From assembly GCF_001514305.1 (NCBI RefSeq), contig NZ_KQ949112.1:13449-77448 (forward strand): 64,000 nucleotides of DNA, given 5' to 3'. The translations under genes were made by a program, and so were the position numbers. The stretch's first letter is position 1. Each line of letters begins with the position of its first letter. Below are positions 33,103 to 41,796 of this stretch, piece after piece. The notes beneath the pieces are model-generated. The model was not told the origin of the DNA and ran no database searches. It saw only the letters and a program-made list of their open reading frames with translations. Source of the DNA: Streptomyces dysideae. GTDB lineage: Bacteria; Actinomycetota; Actinomycetes; Streptomycetales; Streptomycetaceae.

Positions 33103-36100
33103 CAGTACTCCACCTCCTGATTCGTACGGCGGCGGATCACCGTGACCTCGTCGCGCTGATTGCCCGTCGGGCCCAGGTAGTTGAAGGCGTACGACAGCTG
33201 GGCGTAGCCGCCGATGAGATGGCTCGGCTTGATCAGCAGGCGGGTCAGGGAGTTGTGGATGCCGCCGCGCCGGCCCGTGGTCTCGGTGCGGGGCACGTCG
33301 ATGAGCCGGTCCTGGGCGTGGTGCATGTAGACGGTGCCCTCGGGCATGCGGTGCGAGACGACCGCGCGGGCGGCGACGACGCCGTTGCGGTTGACGGCCT
33401 CGATCCAGTCGTTGTCGTGCACGCCGATCTTCGCCGCGTCCTGGGTGCTCATCCAGATGGTCGGCCCGCCCCGGGAGAGGGAGAGCATGAACAGGTTGTC
33501 CTGGTACTCGGAGTGGATGGACCACTTGTTGTGCGGGGTCAGGTAGCGGACGGTCACACCGAGTTCACCGGTGTCGCCGATGTGGGGCTCGTCGAACAGG
33601 GCGTGCATGTTCAACGGCGGCCGGTAGACGGGCAGTTGCTCACCGAGTGCGGTGATCCAGTCGTGGTCGAGATAGAAGTGCTGGCGGCCGGTGAGGGTGT
33701 GCCAGGGCTTGAGGCGCTCCACGTTGACGGTGAACGGCGAATAGCGGCGCCCGCCCGTCTCCGAACCGGACCACTCCGGCGAGGTGATGACCGGCACGGG
33801 GGCGGCCTGGGTGTCGGCGAAGGTGATCTGCTTGCCCTCGTGCTCGGCGGCCAGGTCCGCGAGCTGCGTGCCGGTGCGTGCCTCGAGGGCGTGGAAGCCC
33901 TGGGTGGCCAGATGGCCGTTGGTGGTGCCGGACAGGGCGAGGATCGCCTCGCAGGCGTGTGTGTCACGCGCGATCGAGGGCCGCCCGTCGGCCGCTCCGC
34001 CGCGCACGGTGCCGTTCTTGTGCCGCAGGTACTCCAGCTCGCGGTCGACCTTGAAGGTGATGCCCTTGGTGGTGGCGCCCAGGGTGTCGAGGAGCGGGCC
34101 GAGCGCGGCCATCTTCTCCGCCACCGCCCCGTAGTCCCGCTCGACCGTGATGAGTTTCGGCATGGTGCGGCCGGGCACCGGGTCGCACCCCCCCGCCTTC
34201 CAGTCCCGCACCTTCCCTCGCGGGTTGGCCATCTCGTCCGGCGTGTCGTGCAGCAGCGGAGCGGCGACGACGTCTCTGCGGACGCCGAGATGACCGGCGG
34301 CCTGGCGGCTGAACTCCCCCGCGAGGGTGTGGAAGGCGTCCCAGTCGGTGCGGGTCTGCCAGGGCGGGGCGATCGCCGGGTTGAAGGCATGCACGAAGGG
34401 GTGCATGTCCGTGCTGGACAGGTCGTGTTTCTCGTACCAGGTCGCGGCCGGCAGCACCACGTCGGAGAACACCGTGGTGCTGGTCATGCGGAAGTCCAGG
34501 GCCAGCAGCAGATCGAGCTTGCCGACCGGGGCCTCCTCCCGCCACACCACGTCCTTCGGCCGGGCGTCGGGCGGCGCCTCGGGGGCACGGACGGCGTGGT
34601 CGGTGCCGAGCAGGTGCTTGAGGAAGTACTCGTTGCCCTTCGCCGAGGAGCCGAGCAGATTGGCCCGCCACACGGTCAGCACCCGCGGGAAGTTCTCCGG
34701 TGCGTCCGGGTCCTCCCCCGCGAACCGCAGCCGCCCGGCTTTGAGTTCGTCCACGACGTGGTCGGCGACGGGGCGGCCCGCGGCATCGGCCTCGTCGGCC
34801 AGGTTCAGCGGGTTGCGGTCGAAGGTCGGATACGAGGGCATCCAGCCCATCCGCGCCGACTGCGCGATCACATCGGCGGTGGCCTTCCCCTCGAACGGGC
34901 CTGCCTGCCCCGCCGCCGCGAGCATGTCGGCCGAGAACGGGTCGTAGCGGAACTGATCGCTGTGCAGGTACCAGTAGGCGGTCTGGATCATCAGCCGGGC
35001 CGGCCGGTTCCAGTCGGCGGCCGTCGCGATCGCCGAGTAGCCGGTGATCGGGCGGACCTTCTCCTGGCCGACGTAGTGGGCCCAGCCGCCGCCGTTGACA
35101 CCCTGGCAGCCGGTCAGCGTGGTCAGGGTCAAGAACGCCCGGTAGATGGTGTCGGAGTGGAACCAGTGGTTCGTCCCCGCCCCCATGATGATCATCGAAC
35201 GGCCGCCGGACTCCTCGGCGTTGGCGGCGAACTCCCGCGCGATGCGGGCCGCCCGCTCGGCGTCCACGCCGGTGATCGCCGCCTGCCAGGCCGGAGTGTA
35301 CGGCTCCTCCGCGTCCTCGTACGACGCCGGCCACCGGCCGGGCAGGCCGTCGCGGGCCACCCCGTACTGGGCCAGCAGCAGGTCGTACACCGTGGTCACC
35401 AGGCGCCCGGCCACCTGCCGCACCGGCACCCCGCGGCTCAGCCGCCCCGCACTGCCGTCCGGCGCGTCGAAACGCGGCATGTCGACCGCGACCGGGGCCT
35501 CACCACCGCCCTCGGCGGACAGCAGCGGGTCCGTGTCGCCGAGGTCCAGGTTCCACTTCCCGGCCCCGGATTCGCCGAAGCGGTCGCCGAGTGTCCCGTT
35601 GGGCACCACCGGCTGCCCGGTCATCGCGTCCAGCAGAACGGTCCTGAATTCGGCGTGCTCGGTCGTGGCGGGCTCGCCGCCGAGGTCGGCGGCGGTCAGG
35701 AACTTGCCCGGCGTGTACGTGTCCGGCTCACCCTCCGTCTCGTCGAGGGTGACCAGGAACGGCAGATCGGTGTACCGCTTCACGTACGACCTGAAGTACT
35801 CCGTCCCCCGGTCGACGAAGAACTCCTTGAGGACCACGTGCCCCATGGCCATCGCCAGTGCGCCGTCCGTGCCGGGCTGCGCGGGCAGCCACTCGTCGGC
35901 GAACTTCACGTTGTCCGCGTAGTCGGGCGACACGGCGACGACCTTCTGGCCGCGGTAGCGGGCCTCCGCCATCCAGTGCGCGTCCGGCGTGCGGGTCACC
36001 GGCAGGTTGGAACCCCACATGATCAGATAGCCGGCGTCCCACCAGTCCCCCGACTCCGGCACATCGGTCTGGTCGCCGAACACCTGCGGCGAGGCCACCG

Positions 36101-36824
36101 GAAGGTCGGCGTACCAGTCGTAGAACGACAGCATGACCCCGCCGAGCAGCGAGTAGAAACGGGCTCCGGCCGCGTGCGAGACCATCGACATCGCCGGGAT
36201 CGGCGAGAACCCGGCCAGCCGGTCCGGCCCGTACTCCTTGACGGTGTGCACGTGCGCGGCGGCGACCAGCTCCACCGCCTCGTCCCAGCTCGCCCGCACC
36301 AGCCCGCCCTTGCCCCGCGCTACCTTGTAGCGGCGGGCGCGCTCCGGATCGGAGACGACGTCCGCCCAGGCCGCCACAGGTTCGCCGAGCCGCGCCTTCG
36401 CCTCCCGGTACATCTGGAGCAGCACACCACGCACATACGGGTAGCGCACCCGGGTCGGCGAGTACGTGTACCAGGAGAACGCCGCACCGCGCGGGCAACC
36501 GCGCGGCTCGTACTCCGGGCGGTCCGGGCCGACCGAGGGGTAGTCGGTCTGCTGCGCCTCCCAGGTGATGATGCCGTCCTTGACATACACCTTCCACGAG
36601 CACGAACCGGTGCAGTTCACCCCGTGGGTGGAGCGCACCACCTTGTCGTGCGACCAGCGGTCCCGGTAGAACTCGTCCGCCTCCCGACCGCCCCTGCGGT
36701 GCAGGGTGCGCAGGTCCTCGGAGACCTCGGCTCGCGTGAAGAACCGGCGCGAGCGCACCAGCGCCTCTGCCAACTCGCCGTCCATGCCCGCCTGCGCCCG
36801 CTCTGGGCTGGTGTCCGTGCTCAC
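33102..36824 (-). CDS. narG: Respiratory nitrate reductase alpha subunit
   Basis: Reduces nitrate to nitrite at a molybdenum bis-MGD centre on the cytosolic side. 1240 residues from GTG 36824, which has GGGAGCGGAG upstream; this is the normal length. The N-terminal FS0 cluster motif is seen as HGVNCTGSCSW followed by GCPRGAA, and the Asp ligand of molybdenum lies in SFYDWYADLP. No twin-arginine signal is present, as expected for the membrane-bound enzyme. First gene of narGHJI. No nitrite extrusion gene (narK) is within the window. Confidence 0.97.
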   Translation of the reverse strand: MSTDTSPERAQAGMDGELAEALVRSRRFFTRAEVSEDLRTLHRRGGREADEFYRDRWSHDKVVRSTHGVNCTGSCSWKVYVKDGIITWEAQQTDYPSVGPDRPEYEPRGCPRGAAFSWYTYSPTRVRYPYVRGVLLQMYREAKARLGEPVAAWADVVSDPERARRYKVARGKGGLVRASWDEAVELVAAAHVHTVKEYGPDRLAGFSPIPAMSMVSHAAGARFYSLLGGVMLSFYDWYADLPVASPQVFGDQTDVPESGDWWDAGYLIMWGSNLPVTRTPDAHWMAEARYRGQKVVAVSPDYADNVKFADEWLPAQPGTDGALAMAMGHVVLKEFFVDRGTEYFRSYVKRYTDLPFLVTLDETEGEPDTYTPGKFLTAADLGGEPATTEHAEFRTVLLDAMTGQPVVPNGTLGDRFGESGAGKWNLDLGDTDPLLSAEGGGEAPVAVDMPRFDAPDGSAGRLSRGVPVRQVAGRLVTTVYDLLLAQYGVARDGLPGRWPASYEDAEEPYTPAWQAAITGVDAERAARIAREFAANAEESGGRSMIIMGAGTNHWFHSDTIYRAFLTLTTLTGCQGVNGGGWAHYVGQEKVRPITGYSAIATAADWNRPARLMIQTAYWYLHSDQFRYDPFSADMLAAAGQAGPFEGKATADVIAQSARMGWMPSYPTFDRNPLNLADEADAAGRPVADHVVDELKAGRLRFAGEDPDAPENFPRVLTVWRANLLGSSAKGNEYFLKHLLGTDHAVRAPEAPPDARPKDVVWREEAPVGKLDLLLALDFRMTSTTVFSDVVLPAATWYEKHDLSSTDMHPFVHAFNPAIAPPWQTRTDWDAFHTLAGEFSRQAAGHLGVRRDVVAAPLLHDTPDEMANPRGKVRDWKAGGCDPVPGRTMPKLITVERDYGAVAEKMAALGPLLDTLGATTKGITFKVDRELEYLRHKNGTVRGGAADGRPSIARDTHACEAILALSGTTNGHLATQGFHALEARTGTQLADLAAEHEGKQITFADTQAAPVPVITSPEWSGSETGGRRYSPFTVNVERLKPWHTLTGRQHFYLDHDWITALGEQLPVYRPPLNMHALFDEPHIGDTGELGVTVRYLTPHNKWSIHSEYQDNLFMLSLSRGGPTIWMSTQDAAKIGVHDNDWIEAVNRNGVVAARAVVSHRMPEGTVYMHHAQDRLIDVPRTETTGRRGGIHNSLTRLLIKPSHLIGGYAQLSYAFNYLGPTGNQRDEVTVIRRRTNQEVEY

Positions 36825-36886
36825 CGAAGCACTCCGCTCCCGGGCGCGGGGGCCCGTGCGTGTCCTGATCGGTCCGGCCGCACACG

Positions 36887-36917
36887 ACTCTACGACCGCT
36901 GTCCCCCGGGAGGTCAA
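36887..36917 (-). promoter_or_regulatory. Possible promoter of narGHJI
   Basis: Read on the minus strand, TTGACC (36917-36912) is a good -35 and TAGAGT (36892-36887) a good -10, but the spacer of 19 bases is longer than ideal. The transcript would have a leader of about 55 bases before GTG 36824. Confidence 0.35.
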
Positions 36918-36937
36918 CAGCCACACCACGAACAGCG

Positions 36938-36977
36938 AGCCCCTTGTCCCCGCTCGGACGAGCGGGGACAAGGGGCT
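36938..36977. terminator. Strong bidirectional terminator between hemerythrin and nar genes
   Basis: AGCCCCTTGTCCCCGCT (36938-36954) and its exact inverse (36961-36977) form a 17-bp stem, 18 bp with the flanking C-G pair, closing on a GGAC loop. It separates the upstream hemerythrin transcript from the nar promoter. Confidence 0.8.
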
Positions 36978-37017
36978 GCGTGGGATGCCGCCCGGCCGGG
37001 GCGACAGCGCGGCTCGG

Positions 37018-37499
37018 TCAGGCGGCGGGCCGGGACAGGGTGCCGCCGACCTGGACGCGCTCGGCCTCGACCGCTTCCCACTGTTCGGTACTCAGGTTCG
37101 CGAGCGCCGCCGGGAACACGCCGTCCTGCTCCTTCAGGATGTGGTCGCGCAGCATCGCCATGGCCTCCAACAGGCACTCCGGCCAGGCCGGATCCACGGG
37201 CGTCACGCCGTCGGCGGCCTCGGCCAGCACCGCCTCGATGCGGCGGTGCTCGGCCTCCAGGGCGGCGATCTGCTCGGGGAAGTCCTCGGCCAGTGCGGGG
37301 AACAGGCCGTGCTCCTCCACCTGGGTGTGGGGCCCAGCACGGTCGCGGTCGTGATCTCGCGGGCGAACTCCGCCATGCGGGCCACGTCACCGTCCTGGTG
37401 GGCGGGGCGGAGGTGGCTGATCAGGCGGACGACCTCCTCGTGCTCCTGGGTCAGTTCGTCGATCGTCTCCAGGGCCTGGCAGCCGCAGTACTCGCACAT
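37018..37499 (-). pseudogene. Hemerythrin-domain protein gene with a single-base frameshift
   Basis: Two adjoining frames together encode one protein of about 160 residues. The first gives MCEYCGCQALETIDELTQEH and the first iron-binding helix; the second resumes as EEHGLFPALAEDF and continues to the end with RDHILKEQDGVFPA. The expected join (VLGPHTQVEEH) needs one more C in the run at about 37332-37335. The protein would bind a di-iron site and oxygen or NO, which fits a nitrate-respiring neighbour. The lesion is either a true recent mutation or a base-calling error in a homopolymer. Confidence 0.75.
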
Positions 37500-37509
37500 C
37501 ACGGGGCTC

Positions 37510-37572
37510 CGGATCTGGTCATCCCCGATCGGCTACCTTGCCCGCCCGTACCTCGTCTACCGCAAGCGGGCC
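37510..37572 (+). pseudogene. C-terminal fragment of a second narI
   Basis: About 20 codons on the plus strand read RIWSSPIGYLARPYLVYRKR, a close match to the conserved end of NarI (compare GYLSRPYIVYRSR in the intact gene) but different enough to be another paralogue. Nothing of the rest of that gene remains. It marks the loss or rearrangement of a second nar operon. Confidence 0.6.
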
Positions 37573-38219
37573 AAACCGGCAGCAGCCCCGACGTCCGCGA
37601 GCCGGACCCGGTCGGCCTCCGGCTCCCGGTGAACCGCATGAGCCACGGACCCGCGCTCGCACCGGCCGCCACGACCGCCCGGCGCACGAGCGCGGTGGGA
37701 GCGAGCCGCCGAACGAGCCTGGTGATGCTGCGGGCCGCGATCGTCGGCTGGCTCGCCTCCTTCCAGCTCACCGTGGACGACTGGCACGGGATCCCGGACG
37801 GCTGATCCGCAGCCCGCACCTGCTGCGGTGACCGAACCCGAACGCCCACCGTGACCTCGTGGCCTCCCACCGGGCACGCGCCGACGCGGGGACTTCCTCG
37901 GCGCTCCGGTGCAGGTGGCCTGGGAGTCTTGGGCAAAGCAGCCCACGTCGCCACCGGGCGTACCGGGCGGGTGGCCGACCACCTGGTGCGGGTGTGGCAG
38001 GCGCCGGACAGTGACCGAGCGGGCAGGCCACCGCTTCCGACTGCGGCCTCTGGGTGAACGCGCAGCCTGCAGACGGCAGCGGCGTTCCGTGGCCTCCTGC
38101 CGTTCGGTCCCGGGAGGAAGCGTCACCGTGCCGCAGCAGGGGCGCCGCGCAGCCGGAAGAGGCCGATGGCACATTCCCCGCGCGTAGCACCGGCCGCGAG
38201 CCCTCGAACTCCCACTGGG
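37573..38219. other. Intergenic debris, no credible gene
   Basis: The stretch between the narI tail and the IS110 remnant holds one weak plus-strand frame ending at 37805 (with LVMLRAAIVGWLASFQLTV), which may be a small remnant but matches nothing I know. The rest has no coding signature. It is best read as leftover DNA from rearrangement. Confidence 0.45.
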
Positions 38220-38640
38220 CCCACCAGTCGGGACCTTCGGCCCGGACGTGCTCGACGCCATCCGCACAGCCTGCGAGGCCATGCGCGTGCTGCTGGCCAC
38301 CCGACAGGGCGCCGTGCACGCCTCCACCGCGGCCATCAACCAGCTCAAGGCCCTGAGCATCGCCGCACCGGACGACCTCCGCACCGAACTGCGGCGCCTG
38401 AGCCGATCGCAGCAGGTCACACGCTGCGCCAGCCTCCGCGACCGCTCCGCACTGTCCACCGAGCACCGCATGACCATCCGCGCCCTGCGGTCCACTGCCC
38501 AGCGCGTCCGGCACCTGCAGGCCGAAGCTCGCGAGCTGAGAACGAGCTCCTCCAGCTCGTCCACCAACAGGCACCAGAACCCCTGGAGTTACTCGGCGTC
38601 GGTCCAGTCCCGGCCTCATCCGGCCTGACCACAGAGCGCG
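38220..38640 (+). mobile_element. IS110-family transposase remnant
   Basis: The frame from 38248 reads like the central part of an IS110 transposase: DAIRTACEAMRVLLATRQGA, INQLKALSIAAPDDLRTEL, then TCASLRDRSA-like CASLRDR and IRALRSTAQRVRHLQAEARE. At about 38540 the continuation (ENELLQLVHQQAPE, then LLGVGPVPA) moves to another frame and then stops. The N-terminal DEDD catalytic part and the C-terminal transposase-20 domain are missing. No ends can be defined; the family needs none of the usual inverted repeats. Confidence 0.6.
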
Positions 38641-38664
38641 GCGATGGCGCCGGGGCCGTGCGGA

Positions 38665-40152
38665 TCACGTGCGGGCCAGCGGGTTCGGCAGGGGCAGATA
38701 GCGGGCGGCCGCACCGTCCGCGCCCGCCCAGCGCAGCAGCAGGTTCGTCTTGCCGGGGAGCGTGGGCGCCGACAGCAGGTCCGGGATCTCGGGGAGGTCG
38801 TGGCGGGACAGCTCGTGGCGTACGGCGGGCCAGGGGTCCAGCGTGGGGTGGCGTTCCGCCAGTGCGCCCGCGATCTCGCTCAGGTGGTTGACCACCAGGC
38901 AGTACACCAGCCGCTCCCAGCCCTCCGCCCGCGCCACCTCCGGCAGCAGCTTCACGCCCTCCGCGTCCCGGAAGAGGGCCTGCACGGGGGTGCCGTCGGC
39001 GTCGACGGCGACCAAGGTGTTCTGCAGGTGTGCCTCGAGTACGACGCCGTGGTCGGCGAAGGCCGTGAGGGCGGGCGGTACGACCGTGCGCAGGTACGCC
39101 TCCCACCAGGCCGCCGGGTCGGCCGTACCGTCGAGGGGGCTGCCCGCGAAGCCCTCCATGAGTCCGGCGGCGAGGAGGGGGGTCGCGCCGGGCAGGAGGC
39201 GGTCGTGGAGGCCGTCGCGGACGAGGACCGCGAGTTCCTCGAAGGCGAAGTCGGCGGTGCGGTAGCCGCGGTCGCTGAGCCAGGCCGCGGGGCCCGCGGT
39301 GAAGGCCCGTCCGGCCGCCGCGTCCGTGCGGCGCAGCCTCAGCAGGTCGTGGCGCCACAGCCGCCTTATGTCGTTGGTGATCCGCACGTCCAGGCTGAAC
39401 TTGAGGAACAGGTCCCGCTCGGGCGCGTACAGCGTACGGATCGCGGCCGTCGGCCAGGTGTCGAAGCAGGTGGTGCCGAGCCGGATCAGCCGGCCGTCGG
39501 CGAAGGCCGGTTCCAGGTCCACCAGGTCCAGCTGCCAGGGGTGGGCGGGCAGCAGCCGGTAGCCGGGCGGGGCCTCGCCGAGGGTGTCGAGGGCCGAGGT
39601 GTCACCCTCCTCGACGACCGTGTCCGCGCGCAGACCGAGCAGCGCCAGCGGGAAGCGGGCGTGCGCCTCGGGGGCGTACGGCAGCCAGCCGGCGACGGGG
39701 CCGCCGCCGCGCGCCTTGGGGGCCGGGTGGTGCGGGTGGCCGGTGATGAGGGACTGCTCGGAGAGCAGGTACGGGTCCGCGGGCGGCGTCGCACGCGCGC
39801 GTGCGGTGAGCAGGGCGGCCACCGCGTCCCGGCTGTCGATCATCTCGGCGGGCAGTTCGTGGTTGGACAGGCCGGTGTGGCGGCGCAGTTCCTCGGCGAC
39901 GAGTTTGACGAGCTCGGGGTGGCCGATGCGGTGCCAGGCGCCGTCGGCGCGCAGTTCGGGTTCGGCGGGCCGGCGCTCGCCGCGGACGCGCAGCAGCCGG
40001 CCGGTGCCGGGCAGCCGGTACACGGACCGCTCGCCGGGTTCCGGCCGTGCCACCTCCCGCAGGAGACAGTTGAGGAGGGGCGCGACCGCGTGCGCGTCGG
40101 CGCGTGCGGCGTCATCGGCGGCGGGCGGGGTGGTGAGGTCCACGCGATCCAC
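38665..40152 (-). CDS. IucA/IucC-family NRPS-independent siderophore synthetase
   Basis: 495 residues from GTG 40152. ATP-dependent condensation of a polycarboxylic acid (citrate or similar) with an amine or alcohol. Motifs seen are ITGHPHHPAPKARGG (ATP binding, His and Lys), LLPAHPWQLD, LFLKFSLDVRITNDIRR, HLQNTLV and the closing LPGKTNLLLRWAG. It is divergent from a second synthetase 103 bases away. No amine-forming decarboxylase or hydroxylase is nearby, so the product cannot be named. The two share a control region, which one would expect to respond to iron, but no iron box stands out. Confidence 0.92.
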   Translation of the reverse strand: MDRVDLTTPPAADDAARADAHAVAPLLNCLLREVARPEPGERSVYRLPGTGRLLRVRGERRPAEPELRADGAWHRIGHPELVKLVAEELRRHTGLSNHELPAEMIDSRDAVAALLTARARATPPADPYLLSEQSLITGHPHHPAPKARGGGPVAGWLPYAPEAHARFPLALLGLRADTVVEEGDTSALDTLGEAPPGYRLLPAHPWQLDLVDLEPAFADGRLIRLGTTCFDTWPTAAIRTLYAPERDLFLKFSLDVRITNDIRRLWRHDLLRLRRTDAAAGRAFTAGPAAWLSDRGYRTADFAFEELAVLVRDGLHDRLLPGATPLLAAGLMEGFAGSPLDGTADPAAWWEAYLRTVVPPALTAFADHGVVLEAHLQNTLVAVDADGTPVQALFRDAEGVKLLPEVARAEGWERLVYCLVVNHLSEIAGALAERHPTLDPWPAVRHELSRHDLPEIPDLLSAPTLPGKTNLLLRWAGADGAAARYLPLPNPLART

Positions 40153-40254
40153 TCGTTCTCTGCGGTCACTACGGTCCGTGCGGGCGGGGGACGATCAGTA
40201 TGTCTGCCGTGCCCGCCCGCCCTGACGTCCTACTCGTACCCGAGGAGCCCGCCC

Positions 40255-41751
40255 GTGCACCGTCCCCCCACCGCCGAGGCCGAGGTCGCCGCCGAGCTGG
40301 CGGCCGTGCGCCCCGGCCTCGTGCCGCGGTACGCGGCCGGGCTCCCCGGCGCCCGGGCCGCCGTGCTGGCCCGGCTGTGGCGTGCCCTCGCGTACGAGCC
40401 GCTGCCGTGGGTCGCGGGCCGCGCGTCCGGCCGGGAGGGCCTCACCCTGCGCCTTTCCGACGGCCGCCGGCTGCACGGCCCGCACGCCGACCCGTACGCG
40501 ACCGGCGCGTATGTCACCGCCGTACGGCTGGACGGCGTGTCGTACGACGATCCGGCCCGGCTGCTGACCGACCTGGGCGTACCGCACGGCACCGGCTTCG
40601 CCGCCGAGCTCGGCCACAGTGTCGCGTCGCTGGCGCTGTCGCGGGCCGGGCAGGAGGACCGTTCGCAGGAGTGGCCGGTGCACGACTGGGAGTGGGAGCA
40701 GGGGGTGGTCGACGGGCATCCGTATCACCCCAACTGCCGTTCCCGGCCCGGTTTCTCGGTCGCCGAGCAGCTGGCGTACGGGCCCGAGCACCGGCCGGTC
40801 GTGGAGCTGGGGCTGGTGCCGGTGCCGGCGGCGGAGTGCCTGGTGACGGGCGGCTGGCCGGACGAACTGCGGTACGGGGAGCGGCTGTTGCTGCCGGTGC
40901 ATCCGTGGCAGGCGGAGCATGTGCTCAAGCGTCCGTACGACGGGGGGCTCGCCGCGCACCCGTTGATGTCCCTGCGGACGCTCGCGCTACCGGGCGGCCC
41001 GCATGTCAAGACGGCGCTGAGCGCCCGGCTGACGTCGTCGGTGCGGGACATCTCGGTGTACTCGATCGGTCTGTCGGCGACCCTGTCGGAGTTCGCGGAG
41101 GCACTGGCGGCCCGGACCGACGGGCTGCTGCACGTCACCCGCACGCTGGGGGCGGCCACCGCCAACTCCCCTGATCTCGCTGCCGTGTTGCGGGAGTCGC
41201 CGCAGGTGTACGGGGACCGGGTGGTACCGGTGGCGGCGCTCGCCACCACCGGGCTGCCCGACGACCCGGCGTGGCTCGCCGACTTCACGCGGCTCGCTCT
41301 CGCCGTCGGGCTGCGGCTTCTGGAGCTGGGCGTGGCGCTGGAGGCGCACGGTCAGAACCTGCTCGTCGTGCTGTCCGCTTCCGGGGCCCCGCTGCGGCTG
41401 GTCTACCGCGACCTCGCCGACATCCGCGTCAGCCCGGTCCGGCTGGCCCGGCGCGGCATCCCGGTGCCGGAGCTGACCGGACGGATCGTCACCGACGACG
41501 AGACGACCCTGCGGCGCAAGCTGTTCGGGTCGCTGGTGGCGGGCGCGCTGGCGGGTACGGCGGGGTCGGCGGCGGCGCTGCGCGGGGCGCTGGAGACGGC
41601 CGTACGGGAGCTGCCGCGCACCCCGGATCTCGTCGCGCTGTGCGAGGAGCCGCTGCCCGCGAAGGCGCTGACACTGATGCGGCTGTCACCGGGGACGCCC
41701 GGTGACCAGTGGGCGCAGCTGCCCAATCCGCTGAGCTGGAGGGCCCTCTGA
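40255..41751 (+). CDS. Second IucA/IucC-family siderophore synthetase
   Basis: 498 residues from GTG 40255, with GAGGAG seven bases before it. It carries DGHPYHPNCRSRPGFS (here with Arg where the partner has Lys), LLLPVHPWQAEHVL, LRTLALPGGPHVKTALSARL, EAHGQNLLVV, and VYRDLADIRVSP. Sequence at the substrate blocks differs clearly from the divergent partner, so the two probably condense different substrates in successive steps of one siderophore. The longer in-frame extension upstream is antisense to the other synthetase and not real. Confidence 0.92.
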   Translation: MHRPPTAEAEVAAELAAVRPGLVPRYAAGLPGARAAVLARLWRALAYEPLPWVAGRASGREGLTLRLSDGRRLHGPHADPYATGAYVTAVRLDGVSYDDPARLLTDLGVPHGTGFAAELGHSVASLALSRAGQEDRSQEWPVHDWEWEQGVVDGHPYHPNCRSRPGFSVAEQLAYGPEHRPVVELGLVPVPAAECLVTGGWPDELRYGERLLLPVHPWQAEHVLKRPYDGGLAAHPLMSLRTLALPGGPHVKTALSARLTSSVRDISVYSIGLSATLSEFAEALAARTDGLLHVTRTLGAATANSPDLAAVLRESPQVYGDRVVPVAALATTGLPDDPAWLADFTRLALAVGLRLLELGVALEAHGQNLLVVLSASGAPLRLVYRDLADIRVSPVRLARRGIPVPELTGRIVTDDETTLRRKLFGSLVAGALAGTAGSAAALRGALETAVRELPRTPDLVALCEEPLPAKALTLMRLSPGTPGDQWAQLPNPLSWRAL

Positions 41752-41796
41752 CGCCCCGTTTTGGAGCCCGGCCCTCCGGGTCAATAGGATCCGCCG

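Noticed and set aside
33219..37805. Plus-strand open frame of about 1500 codons opposite narG
   Set aside because: It mirrors the codon bias of narG (a high-GC antisense frame), has no family-like sequence except the NarI tail at its very end, and crosses the terminator and the hemerythrin gene.
37638..37805. Small 55-codon ORF after the narI tail
   Set aside because: Coding bias is moderate and there is a hydrophobic stretch, but no ribosome binding site or known relative, and the surroundings are debris.
38644..40254. Extension of the second IucA/IucC synthetase far upstream in frame
   Set aside because: The extra 537 codons are antisense to the first synthetase; the real start GTG 40255 has a good ribosome binding site.
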